A stretch of DNA of 36,949 nucleotides. Source: MED-G17 sp963991985. Lineage in GTDB: Bacteria > Bacteroidota > Bacteroidia > NS11-12g > UBA9320. The notes below the pieces were generated by a model. That model did no database searches, had not been told where the DNA came from, and saw only the letters and a program-made list of their open reading frames with translations. Positions within the stretch are counted from its first letter, which is position 1. The number at the start of each line of letters is the position of its first letter. Both the position numbers and the translations under genes were made by a program. The DNA lies in the NCBI GenBank assembly GCA_963991985.1, contig CAXDRX010000015.1:1-36949 (forward strand), read 5' to 3'. Shown piece by piece: positions 14,125-22,021 of this stretch.

Positions 14125-16824
14125 TTACTCCTTGATTAACTTTTCGCTGAACAAGGTCCCATCTTCTTGCGTCACAACTAAGATGTACAAACCTTTTGTA
14201 AGTTGGTTAACGTTTATTTTTTTGCTCTGATTTACCTCGCCTGATAAAATTGCTTTGCCTCCTAAATCAAAAATTTGATATTTAGATTTCGATTCAACCG
14301 AAGGAATATTGACATACATCTTGGCTGGATTGGGATAGATCGTTAGCTTATGTACTTCTTTATTTTCTTTAATACTGGTCAATAAGGATTCGGACTTGAA
14401 TAATCCTCGACCGTGTGAACCAGCCAGCAAGATAGGGCCTTTCCAAGTTTGATCTTTTCGGCCTAGTTGTCTGATCTCAAAAACAGGAACGTATGGAATT
14501 GGTTTTTTGGAGTCAACTCCATTGTTTTGTTCTGTCCAAGTAGGCGCATTGGAATTTCCATTTTCCGTGGCCCATATGCCAAATTCTGTTCCGAGAACAA
14601 TTTCATTGGGATTGCTGAAATTAATGATTGCGTGATATATAGGCATTTTGGGCAAGTTTCCGGTGATGTTGGACCATGTAGGTGCTACCGAGTTTACATC
14701 TTTGGTTCGATATACATAGGCATTATTCCCATAATTGCCATAGGTCACCACGACGTGATTCGCATCGTTTCTATCCACTGCAATTGCCGTGAGACTTCTG
14801 TTCCCAGGAAGACCGGTTCGGATTGAAACTATTGAGATGTCTGCTTTGACTACGCTGTCTGTGTATTCATAAAGAACATTCTTTAAGGAATCTTTATCTC
14901 CAATCTCTGGAACGGAAAAATCAATTTTATCTAATCCATCAAATCGTACCAATCCTCCTCTTCCACCAACAAATAGTTTGCTTCCATCAACACTTGGAGT
15001 TATGATGGAAGGCGTAAAAGAAACGGAGCCCAGTTTATACCAGGTTGGGGTATTGGGTAAGGTAGGGTTTACGGCTACCCAGATTTCGCGATTTGCTGCA
15101 TAAAAGAGCAGCGAAGTATCTTCTTTTGTTGGAGATTCCCAGAGTCGGAAAGGTGTGTTGAAAAAGTTGGTCGGATTTCCCGAACCTAAACTTTGTTCGA
15201 TGCGGGAGTCAAAAATTTTGGACGAGCCTTCTCCCCCATTGAGGGACCGAACCATATTGCCAAATTGACTTTCGTAAAACATTACATCTTCATTGTAGCT
15301 TGATATATCACAATGAAAGCCGTCACCACTTTTGATTGCAAAGCCTGAATACTTGGTTGTGCCGTCTATTTCCTGGACCAAAATTGTATTGTTGTCCTGT
15401 GTTCCACCAATGATTGTTTTGCCATCTGAACTACCCGCAACGTTATAAAATTGAGTGGTTGAATATCCATTGTTTATTGCTGCATAGTTGGTAAGGCTTG
15501 TATTGGTCGTTTTGGCTACCCCACCATCTGAACTTATGTACATGATCAAAGGTTTTGAAATTGTATCAAACACAATGTTGTGTTTGTCTGCATGGATGCC
15601 AAATCGGTTGTTGGGAGAAGCAAAGGTGTTGCCAACGAGTCTTGCGCCTTGAGCAGGGTCCCATTCCGCAAAACCAATTCCACCCATAAAAACTCTCTCT
15701 GGGTTTTTGGGGTGAACAGCCACAGTCAAATCATACCAACCTTGGCTAGAGCCATCTACCCTAGATAAGGGATTGAAATACTGATTGGCTGGTCCAGCAA
15801 CACGGGTAAAAGTAAGCCCATTGTCCTTTGATTGGTAAAGCCCAACCAGGCCAGAGCTTGGGTTTACTGTAGTTCCATTGTAAGCGTACTCCACCGAGCC
15901 AGCCACCATGGCATACATGTATTCTTCGTTGGCATCAGAAATGGCCAAAGCAATTCGAACACCGCCAGGAATACCACTCACCGGTTGATATGCATTGGCG
16001 TCATCTGGATTGGTACTTCTATATACCTGACCACCAACATAAGCCAACATGATTCCCGATTTGCTAATTTTCATATCGCGGCAGTTGCCAAAGCGGATTC
16101 TAGTCCAATTTTCTCCACCATCTACAGAGCTCCATAGACCTGTCCCAGTACCTGCATATATCACATTTTTGGAAGGGTGAGCAACCAAAGCTGAAACCTC
16201 AGTAAAACTGACATTAACGGTATTGCTCAGCAAGGAGAATGTTTCACCATCTGTGGATTTGAGGATTCCTCCACCTTTTATTGATGAGGATTCATCACCG
16301 ATTGCATTGTTACTGACCGCGCTTTCACCTGTTCCCGCATAGATTGATCCATCAATGGTTTGCGCCATGCTTGCCACAAAAATATTGTCAAGTTGCGTTG
16401 TCAACGGATACCAAGATCCGCCCTTGTTTTCAGATTTGAAAACCCCTCCCGAAACACCTGCTGCGTACAATGTCTTGTGATCATTGCGGTCAACCAAAAA
16501 TCCTCTTGTCCTTCCACCTACATTGTCTGGTCCCATGGATTTCCAAGTCAAAGGAAGACTTTTTTTGAATGACAAAGCTCGGTTTGCCAGAACCTCTGCT
16601 TTTGCATCTTCAATATTTTGAAGCGTATATTGCCCTGTATTTTGATTGGCCCGGATAGAATTTAAGTATTCAAAATAACCATCGGCTTTCCAATGGCTGC
16701 TGGTTTGAATTGGGGGAATGTCTTCGTTGTGTATTGGGTTTTGAAAAACACCAAGGAAAATTGTGGTGGATATAGCACCAAATGCACCGAAGACAAATAA
16801 TTTGTTTTTTCTTAAAAAGTTCAT
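14125..16824 (-). CDS. T9SS-exported beta-propeller (BNR/sortilin-like repeat) protein
   Basis: An 899-aa secreted protein. The N-terminus has a basic stretch and hydrophobic helix (KNKLFVFGAFGAISTTIFLGVF) typical of a signal sequence. Residues about 70-780 carry repeated BNR/VPS10-like blades with Asp-box-like turns, such as STDGETFSLL, SVDGGENWTRI and SKDNGLTFTRV, together with GVSGGVFKSENKGGSW and YAGTGTGLWSS. The last 75 residues form a type A T9SS sorting domain (LTIYPNPAKMYVNI, IFDLGGKAILSG, LTKGLYILVV). The protein is thus secreted or attached to the cell surface by the gliding/T9SS machinery. Ligand or enzymatic activity is unknown: the propeller could bind glycans or proteins, and no sialidase catalytic set is evident. 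A convincing -33/-7 promoter overlapping a palindrome lies 35 nt upstream. Confidence 0.9.
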   Translation of the reverse strand: MNFLRKNKLFVFGAFGAISTTIFLGVFQNPIHNEDIPPIQTSSHWKADGYFEYLNSIRANQNTGQYTLQNIEDAKAEVLANRALSFKKSLPLTWKSMGPDNVGGRTRGFLVDRNDHKTLYAAGVSGGVFKSENKGGSWYPLTTQLDNIFVASMAQTIDGSIYAGTGESAVSNNAIGDESSSIKGGGILKSTDGETFSLLSNTVNVSFTEVSALVAHPSKNVIYAGTGTGLWSSVDGGENWTRIRFGNCRDMKISKSGIMLAYVGGQVYRSTNPDDANAYQPVSGIPGGVRIALAISDANEEYMYAMVAGSVEYAYNGTTVNPSSGLVGLYQSKDNGLTFTRVAGPANQYFNPLSRVDGSSQGWYDLTVAVHPKNPERVFMGGIGFAEWDPAQGARLVGNTFASPNNRFGIHADKHNIVFDTISKPLIMYISSDGGVAKTTNTSLTNYAAINNGYSTTQFYNVAGSSDGKTIIGGTQDNNTILVQEIDGTTKYSGFAIKSGDGFHCDISSYNEDVMFYESQFGNMVRSLNGGEGSSKIFDSRIEQSLGSGNPTNFFNTPFRLWESPTKEDTSLLFYAANREIWVAVNPTLPNTPTWYKLGSVSFTPSIITPSVDGSKLFVGGRGGLVRFDGLDKIDFSVPEIGDKDSLKNVLYEYTDSVVKADISIVSIRTGLPGNRSLTAIAVDRNDANHVVVTYGNYGNNAYVYRTKDVNSVAPTWSNITGNLPKMPIYHAIINFSNPNEIVLGTEFGIWATENGNSNAPTWTEQNNGVDSKKPIPYVPVFEIRQLGRKDQTWKGPILLAGSHGRGLFKSESLLTSIKENKEVHKLTIYPNPAKMYVNIPSVESKSKYQIFDLGGKAILSGEVNQSKKINVNQLTKGLYILVVTQEDGTLFSEKLIKE

Positions 16825-16856
16825 TTTAAAGCAATTTAATTTCTTTTATAACAACT

Positions 16857-16890
16857 GACAAAAATATTTTTGTCTACACGATAACATCAA
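16857..16890 (-). promoter_or_regulatory. Promoter of the T9SS protein with overlapping palindrome
   Basis: On the minus strand, TTG (16890-16888), 21 nt, then TATTTTTG (16866-16859) fits the Bacteroidota -33/-7 promoter. The -7 box lies inside a perfect 18-bp palindrome, GACAAAAATATTTTTGTC (16857-16874), so an exact -7 octamer exists on both strands. A dimeric regulator binding here would block RNA polymerase. The leader would be about 30 nt. Confidence 0.6.
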
Positions 16891-16942
16891 TTTCAAATTT
16901 TGGTTCAGGGATTTAAGCATAAAATCATATCTATCAATTGAT

Positions 16943-17092
16943 CTATGAGTTTTCAACAGTAGAATTATGATTTTCGATAGAATAAACCGGACATTCATAC
17001 CGTCTAGAAGCACATGAAGCAAGGAAATAAATACAACAGATGCAAATTGCCCCAATTTTGATTGTATTTTTTATCAGATTTACCAAAGACAT
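16943..17092 (-). CDS. Small lipoprotein (49 aa)
   Basis: Translation from the ATG at 17092 gives 49 residues: a short basic start (MSLVNLIKNTIKIG), a hydrophobic helix (AICICCIYFLAS) and a lipobox LASC with Cys27. A 22-residue polar tail follows, beginning ASRRYECPVY. That layout is typical of tiny Bacteroidota lipoproteins, in which an SCAS-type lipobox is followed by a YxCPxY segment. It would be anchored in the outer or inner membrane. A purine-rich ACGAAGG precedes the start. It is divergent from the methyltransferase gene (17 nt between starts) and upstream of the T9SS protein. Function is unknown. Its short length leaves some chance that it is spurious. Confidence 0.6.
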   Translation of the reverse strand: MSLVNLIKNTIKIGAICICCIYFLASCASRRYECPVYSIENHNSTVENS

Positions 17093-17108
17093 AATACCTT
17101 CGTTTGAG

Positions 17109-18314
17109 ATGCAAAATAAGTCAATTCTGACAATTTTGAAGGACGAGGAGCGCAAAAAAAAACTCATCACTTGCATAACACTTCCCCCAGCTGATTGGCC
17201 ATACTATTCTACAAAACATAAGCTAGATCCAAAAATTGCCATCCCATTTTTACGCTCCTACCATAAATCTAAAAAAAAATTTCCACGATTTAAGCACTAT
17301 ATGCTCGCTTTTACAGAACGTTCTCTTCAGCAAAGTAGCGCTGAGTTTTCTTCCGCTTACAAAGCTCAAATTATGAGCGGGAATCGATTGGTAAATCTGA
17401 CAGGTGGTTTGGGAGCTGACGATTGGTTTTTGAGTGAATCTTTCGGTGAAATTATTTCAATCGACCATGACAAAACTTTGACAGAAATTGCAGAATGGAA
17501 TTTAAATGCCCTGGGCATAAAAAATGTTGAACGCAAGTACCAAAGCGCTGAGAAATTTATTGCTGCATACAAATCTTCTCCTGACGATATTTTCTTCATT
17601 GATCCCGATCGAAGACCACAGAAAAAAAAGATGATTACTTTGGAGAATAGTTCTCCCAATATTTTTGATTTGCTGCCTACTCTCCAAAAAAATGGAAGGG
17701 CCTGTTGGGTAAAATTGTCTCCCATGATTGATCTTCAATATTTGTCCCAAAGATTGAGTGAGTTTTTGGAAGAAATTCATTTGATTGCCATAAGGTCAAA
17801 TATGAAAGAAGTCCTAATAAAATTAAATTTCAAGTCTTTTTCAGAAACCCAAAGCTTGTTTTTGATCAATGGAAAATCTTATGATAGCCAGAAGGGTTTT
17901 GAGCAACAAGAATACCAATGGCCAGCACAAAAAATTGAAATCGAAAGTTGCCCAATCCTTGAGTATGTTTACAGGGCAAGACCACTTTTGGTGAAATCTA
18001 CTTATGCCAATTATGAAGCGAAAAATGAAAAGCTATTTGCGGTTGAAAATATCCCATCCCTCTACACATCAAAACAAAAAATGCTACTGAATCATTTTGT
18101 AACATATCAGCATGTTCAGTCTTTTTTTAAGTTTAAATCGGCTTTAAAAATGTTGCAAAAAGTAAGTCATGGAGAACTCGTTTTTTACGGATTTTCCAAA
18201 AAAGAGAAAAGTCAAATACTTCAAAAAGTTGTTCTAAAATCAAACAACCAAACCATTTATTTTCTGTTCAAGGATGGAAGAAAACGGGGCATATACCAGC
18301 TCGAAAGGATTTGA
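17109..18314 (+). CDS. THUMP-like domain class I SAM methyltransferase (PG_1098 type)
   Basis: A 401-aa protein matching the Bacteroidota family with a ferredoxin-like N-terminal domain, a Rossmann methyltransferase core and a THUMP-like C-terminus. The SAM site reads LVNLTGGLGADDWFLS, with an acidic motif II in IISIDHDKT. The catalytic-type motif is FFIDPDRRP near residue 165. RNA methylation is the likely function, inferred from the THUMP-like architecture; the target is unknown. The ATG at 17109 is preferred to an in-frame ATG 69 nt upstream, because the extra segment overlaps the lipoprotein gene and lacks family character. A one-mismatch box TACCTTCG (17095-17102) ends 6 nt before it. 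It converges on hemD with 7 nt between stops. Confidence 0.85.
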   Translation: MQNKSILTILKDEERKKKLITCITLPPADWPYYSTKHKLDPKIAIPFLRSYHKSKKKFPRFKHYMLAFTERSLQQSSAEFSSAYKAQIMSGNRLVNLTGGLGADDWFLSESFGEIISIDHDKTLTEIAEWNLNALGIKNVERKYQSAEKFIAAYKSSPDDIFFIDPDRRPQKKKMITLENSSPNIFDLLPTLQKNGRACWVKLSPMIDLQYLSQRLSEFLEEIHLIAIRSNMKEVLIKLNFKSFSETQSLFLINGKSYDSQKGFEQQEYQWPAQKIEIESCPILEYVYRARPLLVKSTYANYEAKNEKLFAVENIPSLYTSKQKMLLNHFVTYQHVQSFFKFKSALKMLQKVSHGELVFYGFSKKEKSQILQKVVLKSNNQTIYFLFKDGRKRGIYQLERI

Positions 18315-18321
18315 ATTTATA

Positions 18322-19065
18322 TTAAGCGTTGATGTATTTCTCTATTGCGGCTACCATTGAGGGGGCATCACCTTGGGGTGCAGGAATATTGTTGACTAGA
18401 CCTGCATCTTGGATCGCTTTGTCCGTTGTTTTACCCCATCCCGCAATAAGGGTATTGTTTTGTTTAAAGTCTGGAAAGTTGTCCAATAGTGATGTAATTC
18501 CTGCAGGGCTGAAAAAAACAATGATGTCGTAATAAACATCTGCCAAATCGCTTAAATCTGCATTTACTGTTCTGTACATAATTGCATCTTTATATTCAAT
18601 TTGGTTTTCACTCATAAAATTTGGGATGGTATCTTGGCGAATATTGGAACAAGGAAAAAGAAACTTTTCTTTCTTTTGAGATTTGATTAGCTCTAAAAGA
18701 CCCTTCTCCCCAGATTGACTGTTGTATAATTTTCGCTTTCGCAAGACCGTATATTTTTGCATATACATTGAAATGCCCTCGTTTAGACAAAAATACTTTG
18801 TTGTAGTAGGCAATTCTACTTTCAATTCTTCCACCACACGAAAGAAGTTGTCTACTGCATTTCTGGAGGTAAAAATAATGGCAGAGTAATCAGTAATCAC
18901 CAAGCGCTTTTTTCTCAATTCCTTTCCCGATACTTGCTCCAGTTGTATAAATGGTCGAAAATCTACTGTGAGTCCATAATCTTCCCTAAGCGTATCAAAT
19001 GAGGACTTTTTGTCTCCAGGGTCTGGCTGAGAAATCAAAATAGTCTGTACGGTTTTTTTACTCAT
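18322..19065 (-). CDS. hemD: Uroporphyrinogen-III synthase (HemD)
   Basis: A 247-aa enzyme that closes and inverts ring D of hydroxymethylbilane to give uroporphyrinogen III, the branch point of heme and corrin synthesis. The HemD two-lobed fold is recognisable from the N-terminal TILISQPDPGD, the hinge region YSAIIFTSRNAVDNFF, and the C-lobe DIIVFFSPAGITSLL and GWGKTTDKAIQDAG. HemD sequences diverge strongly, so the call also rests on the fold pattern and on the DUF4271 gene that overlaps it by 4 nt (ATGA), a recurring Bacteroidota pair. Other heme genes (hemA, hemC) are not in the window, though hemW lies divergently nearby. Confidence 0.85.
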   Translation of the reverse strand: MSKKTVQTILISQPDPGDKKSSFDTLREDYGLTVDFRPFIQLEQVSGKELRKKRLVITDYSAIIFTSRNAVDNFFRVVEELKVELPTTTKYFCLNEGISMYMQKYTVLRKRKLYNSQSGEKGLLELIKSQKKEKFLFPCSNIRQDTIPNFMSENQIEYKDAIMYRTVNADLSDLADVYYDIIVFFSPAGITSLLDNFPDFKQNNTLIAGWGKTTDKAIQDAGLVNNIPAPQGDAPSMVAAIEKYINA

Positions 19066-19700
19066 GTGAAATGTAAAAAATCTAAACTAACCCAATGGTA
19101 CAATTGAATCCATGGCAAAATTTCAAGTGTGCAAAGGTAAAAAAATAAATGAAGAAAATTTTTGCGTTGTAACCTGGTGTAACATTTTACGGAATACCAC
19201 ATTCTAAGGACTATGCTAAGGGCCAAACAAATGGATATAAAATAGATGGATATTTCTCCAAAATTTAGTGAACTAAAATACATCAAAAGACACAGAGGAA
19301 AGCATATATAGCTTTGAACAATGGAGAGCATATGCACATTTTTTCTATGGACTTGCGCCAAATTTGCATCAAAAACAAGTAAGTTTAGATATGGCAAAAA
19401 TTGAGTAACAGTCAGTAAAACCGTTAAGGCCATCGCCGAAAAGACAATGAATGTGAATGAATTTTCTGAACTCAAAAAAGAGCTATAAACCATTGACAAA
19501 CCAAAGGAAGTAATGCCGTTGAAAAGTAAAGAATGGTAGAAGGGCAAAATTGGTTTTTCAGGCGCATTTTGTTTGGCATTAAAGCGCAAAAAGGCGCCAA
19601 AATCTGAATAAAACAAAATCATAAATGTGGACAAAACAAAGGAAACAACTAGCGTCCAGGGGTTGTACCAGCTTTCTCGATATAATAATACATCTTCCAA
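19062..19700 (-). CDS. DUF4271 integral membrane protein
   Basis: A 212-aa membrane protein with about five to six hydrophobic segments (for example WTLVVSFVLSTFMILFY, FTFIVFSAMALTVLLTV, ISIYFISICLALSIVL). It matches the Bacteroidota DUF4271 family by topology and by its place directly upstream of hemD. The biochemical function is unknown; the fixed link to hemD hints at a role linked to heme or to envelope metabolism. The start codon is TTG at 19700: no in-frame ATG precedes the first membrane segment, and an exact TACTTTTG box (19712-19705) ends 4 nt before it. The implied mRNA is leaderless or nearly so. The stop overlaps the hemD ATG. Confidence 0.82.
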   Translation of the reverse strand: MEDVLLYRESWYNPWTLVVSFVLSTFMILFYSDFGAFLRFNAKQNAPEKPILPFYHSLLFNGITSFGLSMVYSSFLSSENSFTFIVFSAMALTVLLTVTQFLPYLNLLVFDANLAQVHRKNVHMLSIVQSYICFPLCLLMYFSSLNFGEISIYFISICLALSIVLRMWYSVKCYTRLQRKNFLHLFFYLCTLEILPWIQLYHWVSLDFLHFT

Positions 19701-19704
19701 ATTT

Positions 19705-19712
19705 CAAAAGTA
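19705..19712 (-). promoter_or_regulatory. -7 promoter box TACTTTTG
   Basis: An exact TAnnTTTG on the minus strand, 4 nt before the TTG start of the DUF4271 gene. It supports that start and suggests little or no 5' leader. No convincing -33 TTTG is seen. Confidence 0.45.
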
Positions 19713-19790
19713 GAATAGAAAAATGAAATGGTATACCTCGGAAAATTAAAGACGTATTTTTTTCTAAAATGATACATTTAATTTGCGCCT

Positions 19791-20894
19791 TTGTTAGGTG
19801 TTTATATTCATATACCCTTTTGCAATAAAGCATGCAATTATTGTGATTTTTATTTTAGTACGAGTCTTCAAAACAAACCGAAAATCATTGATGCGATAGT
19901 TGCAGAGATCAAACAATGCAACATCGATGATCAAACGATTGACACTTTGTACTTTGGAGGTGGAACCCCAAGTTTGTTGTCGAGTGAGGAATTGGATGTG
20001 CTTGTGGAGGCAATCAGCAAAAAGTTTAGGTTGTCAAAAAATATCGAAACAACCCTTGAGGTAAATCCGGAGGATGTGAATCCAAAAAACCTAAAGATTT
20101 GGCGGTCTTTTGGTTTTAATCGGGTAAGTTTGGGAGTCCAAAGTTTATATGACCAACATCTTCGATGGATGAATCGTTATCATAGTGCGGCGGAAAGTAA
20201 AAAAGCCATTGCTATGGTTCTATCTTTCTTTGACAATGTGAATGTTGATTTGATTTATGGTTTGCCAGACCTAACCAAGTCAGAATGGGAAAATACCCTT
20301 AGAGAAATACAAGCGTTTGCTCCAAAGCATATTTCGGCATATTGTCTTACCATCGAGAACAAAACATCCTTATACCATGACATACAAAATGGCAAAATAA
20401 AACCTGCTGAAGAAGAAGAAATCATATGGCAATTCAGTCACTTAAAGAAATGGGCAAAAGCAAATGATTATTCACACTATGAAATAAGCAATTTTGCAAG
20501 AGATGATGCTTATGCTCGGCACAATACCAATTATTGGTTAGGTAAGTCTTATCTAGGGTTTGGACCTTCAGCCCATTCTTTTTATGGCAATAGAAGATGG
20601 TGGAATATTCGGAACAATCATTTGTATGCGCAAAAAGTGACTGAAAATTACAGCCCAGCATCGGGTAGTGAAGTTTTAACCAGAAAAAATCAAATCAATG
20701 AATACATCCTGATGAGAATAAGAACAAAATGGGGGCTTGATTTAGATTTTCTAAAAAAGGAATACCAGGTTGAACTCGATTGCGCCGAAAGCTATCAAAA
20801 TGGCTGGATTGAACGGGACAAAAACTTTATTTTTCTTACGGAAAAAGGGATGTTGTTTGCGGATGCCACAACAAAAGCACTTTTGCTGACCTAA
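19791..20894 (+). CDS. hemW: Radical SAM heme chaperone HemW (HemN-like)
   Basis: A 367-aa radical SAM protein of the HemN/HemW group. The cluster ligands C11, C15 and C18 lie in HIPFCNKACNYCDF. Further motifs are LYFGGGTPSLL, NPEDVNP, RVSLGVQS and DLIYGLPDLT. The size and the short N-terminus fit HemW, which binds heme and delivers it to apoproteins, rather than the longer oxygen-independent coproporphyrinogen oxidase HemN. The start is TTG at 19791: an in-frame TAA lies 12 nt upstream, there is no ATG, and MLGVYIHIPFC matches the family N-terminus. The -7-like TTAATTTG (19778-19785) ends 5 nt before it. It is divergent from DUF4271-hemD. Coproporphyrinogen oxidase activity cannot be fully excluded. 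Confidence 0.9.
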   Translation: MLGVYIHIPFCNKACNYCDFYFSTSLQNKPKIIDAIVAEIKQCNIDDQTIDTLYFGGGTPSLLSSEELDVLVEAISKKFRLSKNIETTLEVNPEDVNPKNLKIWRSFGFNRVSLGVQSLYDQHLRWMNRYHSAAESKKAIAMVLSFFDNVNVDLIYGLPDLTKSEWENTLREIQAFAPKHISAYCLTIENKTSLYHDIQNGKIKPAEEEEIIWQFSHLKKWAKANDYSHYEISNFARDDAYARHNTNYWLGKSYLGFGPSAHSFYGNRRWWNIRNNHLYAQKVTENYSPASGSEVLTRKNQINEYILMRIRTKWGLDLDFLKKEYQVELDCAESYQNGWIERDKNFIFLTEKGMLFADATTKALLLT

Positions 20895-20910
20895 GTTTCA
20901 ACTTTTTTTC

Positions 20911-20918
20911 TAATTTTG
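20911..20918 (+). promoter_or_regulatory. -7 promoter box TAATTTTG of the rpsF operon
   Basis: An exact TAnnTTTG, 17 nt before the rpsF ATG. This allows a short leader of about 12 nt. The nearest TTTG upstream (20882-20885) is spaced 25 nt, longer than the usual 19-21. Confidence 0.5.
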
Positions 20919-20935
20919 CCAACCCAAAAAAACAG

Positions 20936-21298
20936 ATGAACAATTACGAATCTGTAATCATTTTGACACCCGTGCTGTCGGAGAAACAATTAGAAGAGGC
21001 TCTTAGCGCATACCGACGGTTGATTACAGAAACTGGTGGAGAAATTATCCACGAAGAAAATTGGGGCCTCACAAAATTAGCTTACCCTATCCAAAAAAAG
21101 GTGACCGGCTTTTATCACATTTTTGAGTTTACCGCCCCCGGGGATTTGATTCCGAAAATGGAAATCGCCTATCGAAGAGACGAGCAAGTGATGAGGTTTT
21201 TAACCATTTCGCTCGACAAACATGCCCTTGCGTACAATGAAAAACGCAGGAAAGGAGCTTTCAATAAGAAATCAGAAAAAACAGAGGAACCATCATGA
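20936..21298 (+). CDS. rpsF: 30S ribosomal protein S6
   Basis: A 120-aa S6 protein that binds 16S rRNA with S18 on the platform of the small subunit. It shows the S6 start (NNYESVIILTPVLSE), the central ENWGLTKLAYPIQKK-type stretch, and RRDEQVMRFLTISLDKHA. A Lys/Glu-rich tail of about 20 residues ends the protein. It is first in rpsF-rpsR-rplI. Its TGA overlaps the rpsR ATG by 4 nt. The ssb or priB gene found inside this operon in many bacteria is absent here. Confidence 0.97.
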   Translation: MNNYESVIILTPVLSEKQLEEALSAYRRLITETGGEIIHEENWGLTKLAYPIQKKVTGFYHIFEFTAPGDLIPKMEIAYRRDEQVMRFLTISLDKHALAYNEKRRKGAFNKKSEKTEEPS

Positions 21299-21555
21299 GC
21301 AAAGACAATTTTGTATTCAACAACAACTCAGCGGTTAGAACCGAGAAAAAATACTGCAGATTTAAGAAAAGTGGTATAAAATATATTGACTATAAAAATC
21401 CCGAGTTCTTGAAAAAATTTCTAAATGAGCAAGGAAAATTACTCCCTAGAAGAATCACCGGGACCTCCTTAAAATATCAAAGAAAAGTTGCTCAGGCAGT
21501 GAAAAGAGCAAGGCATTTGGCGCTTTTGCCCTATGTTGTCGATCAATTAAAATAG
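21295..21555 (+). CDS. rpsR: 30S ribosomal protein S18
   Basis: An 86-aa S18 that pairs with S6 on the small-subunit platform. The core YIDYKNPEFLKKFLNEQGKL and the RRITGTSLKYQRKV-AQAVKRARHLALLPYV signature are clear. The N-terminus carries an extra ~15-residue polar segment before the conserved core. Start ATG is inside the rpsF stop; the rplI ATG follows after 6 nt, so all three are cotranslated from one mRNA. Confidence 0.97.
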   Translation: MSKDNFVFNNNSAVRTEKKYCRFKKSGIKYIDYKNPEFLKKFLNEQGKLLPRRITGTSLKYQRKVAQAVKRARHLALLPYVVDQLK

Positions 21556-21561
21556 CATAAA

Positions 21562-22008
21562 ATGAAATTAATCCTAAAACAAAATATTGCCAAGCTAGGC
21601 GAGAAAGATGAAGTAGTAGAGGTGAAAGATGGCTATGGAAGAAACTTTTTGATTCCCCAAGGAAAAGCTGTTTTGGCTACAACTTCTCAGCTCAAAATGT
21701 TGGAAGAAACCAAAAAGCAAAGAGCTGCTCAACAAAAAGAGGCAATTGCTTCGGCCAAGAAACTTGCAGATGAACTGGAAGGTAGGGAGATTGGAATAGA
21801 GGTAAAAGCAGGCTCCAATGGCAAAATATTCGGTTCGATAACGACAATGCAAATTGCAGAGAAACTCGCCGAAATGGGCTACAATATCGATAGGAAAGCA
21901 ATCGAGCTTAAAGAAGACATCAAACAATTGGGCAGTTACACTGCGATTTTAAATCTGCATAAGACCATCAATGCGCAGATCAACTTGGAAGTAATTCAAG
22001 AAGACTAG
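21562..22008 (+). CDS. rplI: 50S ribosomal protein L9
   Basis: A 148-aa L9, the two-domain protein at the base of the L1 stalk. The N-terminal domain (MKLILKQNIAKLGEKDEVVEVKDGYGRNFLIPQGKAV) is canonical, followed by the long connecting helix (about residues 40-75) and the C-terminal domain with GSNGKIFGSIT. It is last in the operon. It converges on the permease gene with 13 nt between stops and no clear terminator hairpin. Confidence 0.97.
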   Translation: MKLILKQNIAKLGEKDEVVEVKDGYGRNFLIPQGKAVLATTSQLKMLEETKKQRAAQQKEAIASAKKLADELEGREIGIEVKAGSNGKIFGSITTMQIAEKLAEMGYNIDRKAIELKEDIKQLGSYTAILNLHKTINAQINLEVIQED

Positions 22009-22021
22009 TTTTTTCTTTTAT

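Noticed and set aside
16846..17055. 69-codon minus-strand frame overlapping the small lipoprotein
   Set aside because: It is out of frame with the lipoprotein, which has a convincing lipobox; this frame has no features and covers the T9SS promoter.
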